A stretch of 64,000 bases of DNA, from contig OZ255824.1 in assembly GCA_965277495.1 (NCBI GenBank), positions 930,001-994,000 of the forward strand, written 5' to 3'. Position 1 is the first letter of the stretch. Each line of letters starts with the position of its first letter. Shown in pieces: positions 62,625-64,000 of the stretch. This DNA comes from CAHJXG01 sp965277495 (GTDB taxonomy: Bacteria; Pseudomonadota; Alphaproteobacteria; Acetobacterales; Acetobacteraceae). The notes under the pieces were generated by a model. That model had not been told where the DNA came from and did no database searches. It was given only the letters and a program-made list of their open reading frames with translations. A program made the translations under genes and the position numbers.

Positions 62625-63536
62625 CTTTGAATTCGAAGGATGAATGCCTCCAGCTGCCATAGTCCCCGGAACCCAGCCCTGGCATGAAGACATCGAGCAC
62701 CCGCCCCTCCTTGCCGCTCTCGCCGAGCTTTCCCCAGCTGCGCATCGAGAGCCGCATGATCAGGTGGACGCCTTCCCTCTCCGGGAAGGTGGCCGTGGCG
62801 ACCGTCACGACTTCAGTGAAGAACCCGCTTTCGAGGCTGCCTTTCAGGGGAAATGCCATCAGCTCGATACCTTCGTAGGTGCCGCCACCGACTTGCGGCC
62901 TGGTCGGGATCAGCCACCTGTCGGCGCCACCGTCCCGGAATCCGAGCTTCCGCCCTGAAAGTGCCGATACCGCATGTGCCGCCAGCACATCCCACAATCC
63001 TCCGTCCGCCGCTTCGGGACACGTCAAGCCCTTGTTCCACCTGCACTCGCCCGAAACCCCGGACGTGCGCCAGCAGTCGTCCCTCATCACGATCTCGGAC
63101 ACTTTCAGCCGATCCACGACAGGTTCTTCGGTAAAGGTGATTTCCAGCCACTTGGAAATGGCTGTCCTCATCCGTGCCCGGAGATCCAGGTCAGATGACC
63201 TATCTCCCGTGAACGTCACGGTCAGGCTGGCCGGATCGCCGTTGCTGCCCTTCTTCACGGTCACGAACGAGGCTTCCGGGGCGAAGTACGCGATCATCTC
63301 GTGCAGTCCGCGAAGGATCAGGGAGACGTCGCTGCCTTCGCGTTTCAGCTTGCGTTGCGTCCATTCGACAAGTCGGCCATGTGAAGCCGCTTCGATCCGG
63401 CAGGTCGTGACGAGAAACGTTCCGGCCCCTTTCGGCAAAATCCACGCTGCCGGCAGGAGCGTGTCGGTGCGCTTGCGCGCTGACTTTGTCGCAGCGCCAA
63501 TTTAGGTGTTCAGTCCCGGAGTATGATGGTGCAAAC

Positions 63537-64000
63537 TTACCCCTGACCCGTCAGGAGGAGGATGCAGCATGGCAGCAAGTCGTGGTCGGCCTTGGCGATG
63601 GCCTCGTCCGCCACAAGCTGCATGTAGAACGGGCCAAGGACCACGAACAACTCAAGTAGGACGGACAGCAGGAAGCCTTGTGCGAGCGCCTTCAGCACGT
63701 CCGGCGTGAACCGGATGAGGTTGAATACGTCTACGGTGTTGCGCTCCCGGCGCTTCCTGAAGCTCGTGCCCGGCGCCAGTTCGAGGGCGACCCCGGTGAA
63801 ACTGCGGGACAGCTCCTTGGCCGTCACCCGGCGCTCGCCCACCGCGGGGTCGCACAGCACCGCGCCGTCCCGGTTCAGCCGCTGCAGCACGACGAAGTGC
63901 TTGAACTCCCAATGCAGGATGCAGGGCAGGCGAAGCAGCTTGAAGTCGTCCGGCTCGCAGCGCAGCGCCCGGGTGGTCATGCCCATGCTGCCGGCGATGC
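63537..64000 (-). pseudogene. C39-peptidase ABC transporter, truncated (5' end outside window)
   Basis: The frame is open to the window edge and encodes the C39 cysteine peptidase domain of a bacteriocin/double-glycine leader exporter: LPCILHWEFKHFVVLQRLNR contains the catalytic His and AVLCDPAVGERRVTA the catalytic Asp; the Cys must lie beyond the edge. The first transmembrane helices follow (GFLLSVLLELFVVLGPFYMQ), then DEAIAKADHDLL, after which the family sequence stops abruptly near 63577 and the frame ends about 12 codons later. The remaining membrane domain and the ATPase are missing, so the product cannot be a working exporter. The break lies about 70 bp from the truncated 5' end of the pPIWI-RE gene. 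Confidence 0.75.

Larger units (their letters stand above)
60409..63505 (-). pseudogene. pPIWI-RE (prokaryotic PIWI) gene, multiply disrupted
   Basis: Remains of a PIWI/Argonaute-like protein of the pPIWI-RE defence module, which pairs normally with a helicase and a nuclease. Pieces in order: an X-domain-like part, 63498-62626 (LMAFPLKGSLESGFFTEVVT, VHLIMRLSMRSWGKL), truncated at its 5' end; a MID-like part, 62380-61432, ending CAILEMPAGLDRSSYHDPYT; an RNase H-like part, 61430-60730 (ASRRILVQPMFVTG ... PTGLFTWGGLKDK); and the C-terminal part, 60730-60409 (LRTKPVTAQK, AVFIQPEDRTDPLRL, TRLPFPLHELKLIEHAII). Frameshifts occur near 61430 and 60725, and two palindromic elements lie within it (62323-62428, 62514-62624). 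The family call rests on the C-terminal pattern of LQPxD and LPLHLAK-like motifs and the overall order. Confidence 0.68.

Noticed and set aside
63537..63600. Small palindrome at the junction considered as a full IS element
   Set aside because: Only a short inverted sequence is visible and no transposase gene or matching second end was found within the window.

Overview
The window looks like chromosomal DNA of a high-GC alphaproteobacterium, probably of the order Rhodospirillales and perhaps near the Acetobacteraceae. That placement is an inference from the GC-rich codon use, the type of nitrate cluster, the many ABC importers of the simple-sugar and branched-chain families, and a glucosamine inositolphosphorylceramide transferase-like protein. 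No rRNA, tRNA or CRISPR array was seen.

Layout. (1) 1-8.9 kb: nitrate assimilation. An ANTAR-PilJ nitrate sensor/antiterminator gene, cut by the window edge, is divergent from a heptad-repeat protein gene, a NarK-type transporter, a molybdenum nitrate reductase, a small unknown protein, NirB and NirD. A sigma-54-like promoter precedes the heptad gene and a hairpin terminator follows nirD. (2) 8.9-25.6 kb: an exopolysaccharide locus. It has an ATP-grasp enzyme, an ExeA-like ATPase, a FemAB/CelD-like acyltransferase, a membrane hydroxylase, GT4, GT32 and GT26 glycosyltransferases, a polyprenyl glycosylphosphotransferase, a GINT1-like transferase, a flippase, a Wzz/tyrosine-kinase fusion and a LuxR-type regulator. 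No polymerase or outer-membrane exporter was recognised. (3) 26.2-34.7 kb: a DmeF-like metal exporter, an MHS permease, and a five-gene simple-sugar ABC importer operon ending in a DUF4432 protein. (4) 34.8-41.8 kb: a Uma2 protein and a seven-gene branched-chain-amino-acid-type importer operon that continues into AtuA/DUF1446 and AtuA-like small-domain genes. (5) 42.2-53.4 kb: zwf, an enoyl-CoA hydratase, a Gly/Phe/His-rich lipoprotein, a 2-hydroxyacid dehydrogenase, an orphan peptide-type binding protein, a second sugar ABC operon with a short-chain dehydrogenase, and a PHB-depolymerase-type esterase. (6) 53.5-57.4 kb: a ribbon-helix-helix-like protein and a marR-emrA-emrB efflux operon. (7) 57.4-64 kb: a decayed accessory region holding an XRE/nucleotidyltransferase pair set between two parts of a broken HTH-protein gene, a frameshifted pPIWI-RE (prokaryotic PIWI/Argonaute-like) gene carrying two palindromic elements, and a truncated C39-peptidase ABC transporter.

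The most unusual item is the product of 1164-1850. It is built almost entirely of 30 uninterrupted seven-residue repeats, each with Asn and an aliphatic residue in fixed register. This corresponds to an N@d coiled coil, a motif known in adhesin stalks to hold anions in its core, and here it is encoded directly upstream of a nitrate transporter gene. Two double-hairpin elements of about 106-111 bp (one present twice in the window) and the remains of a pPIWI-RE defence gene are the other main observations.
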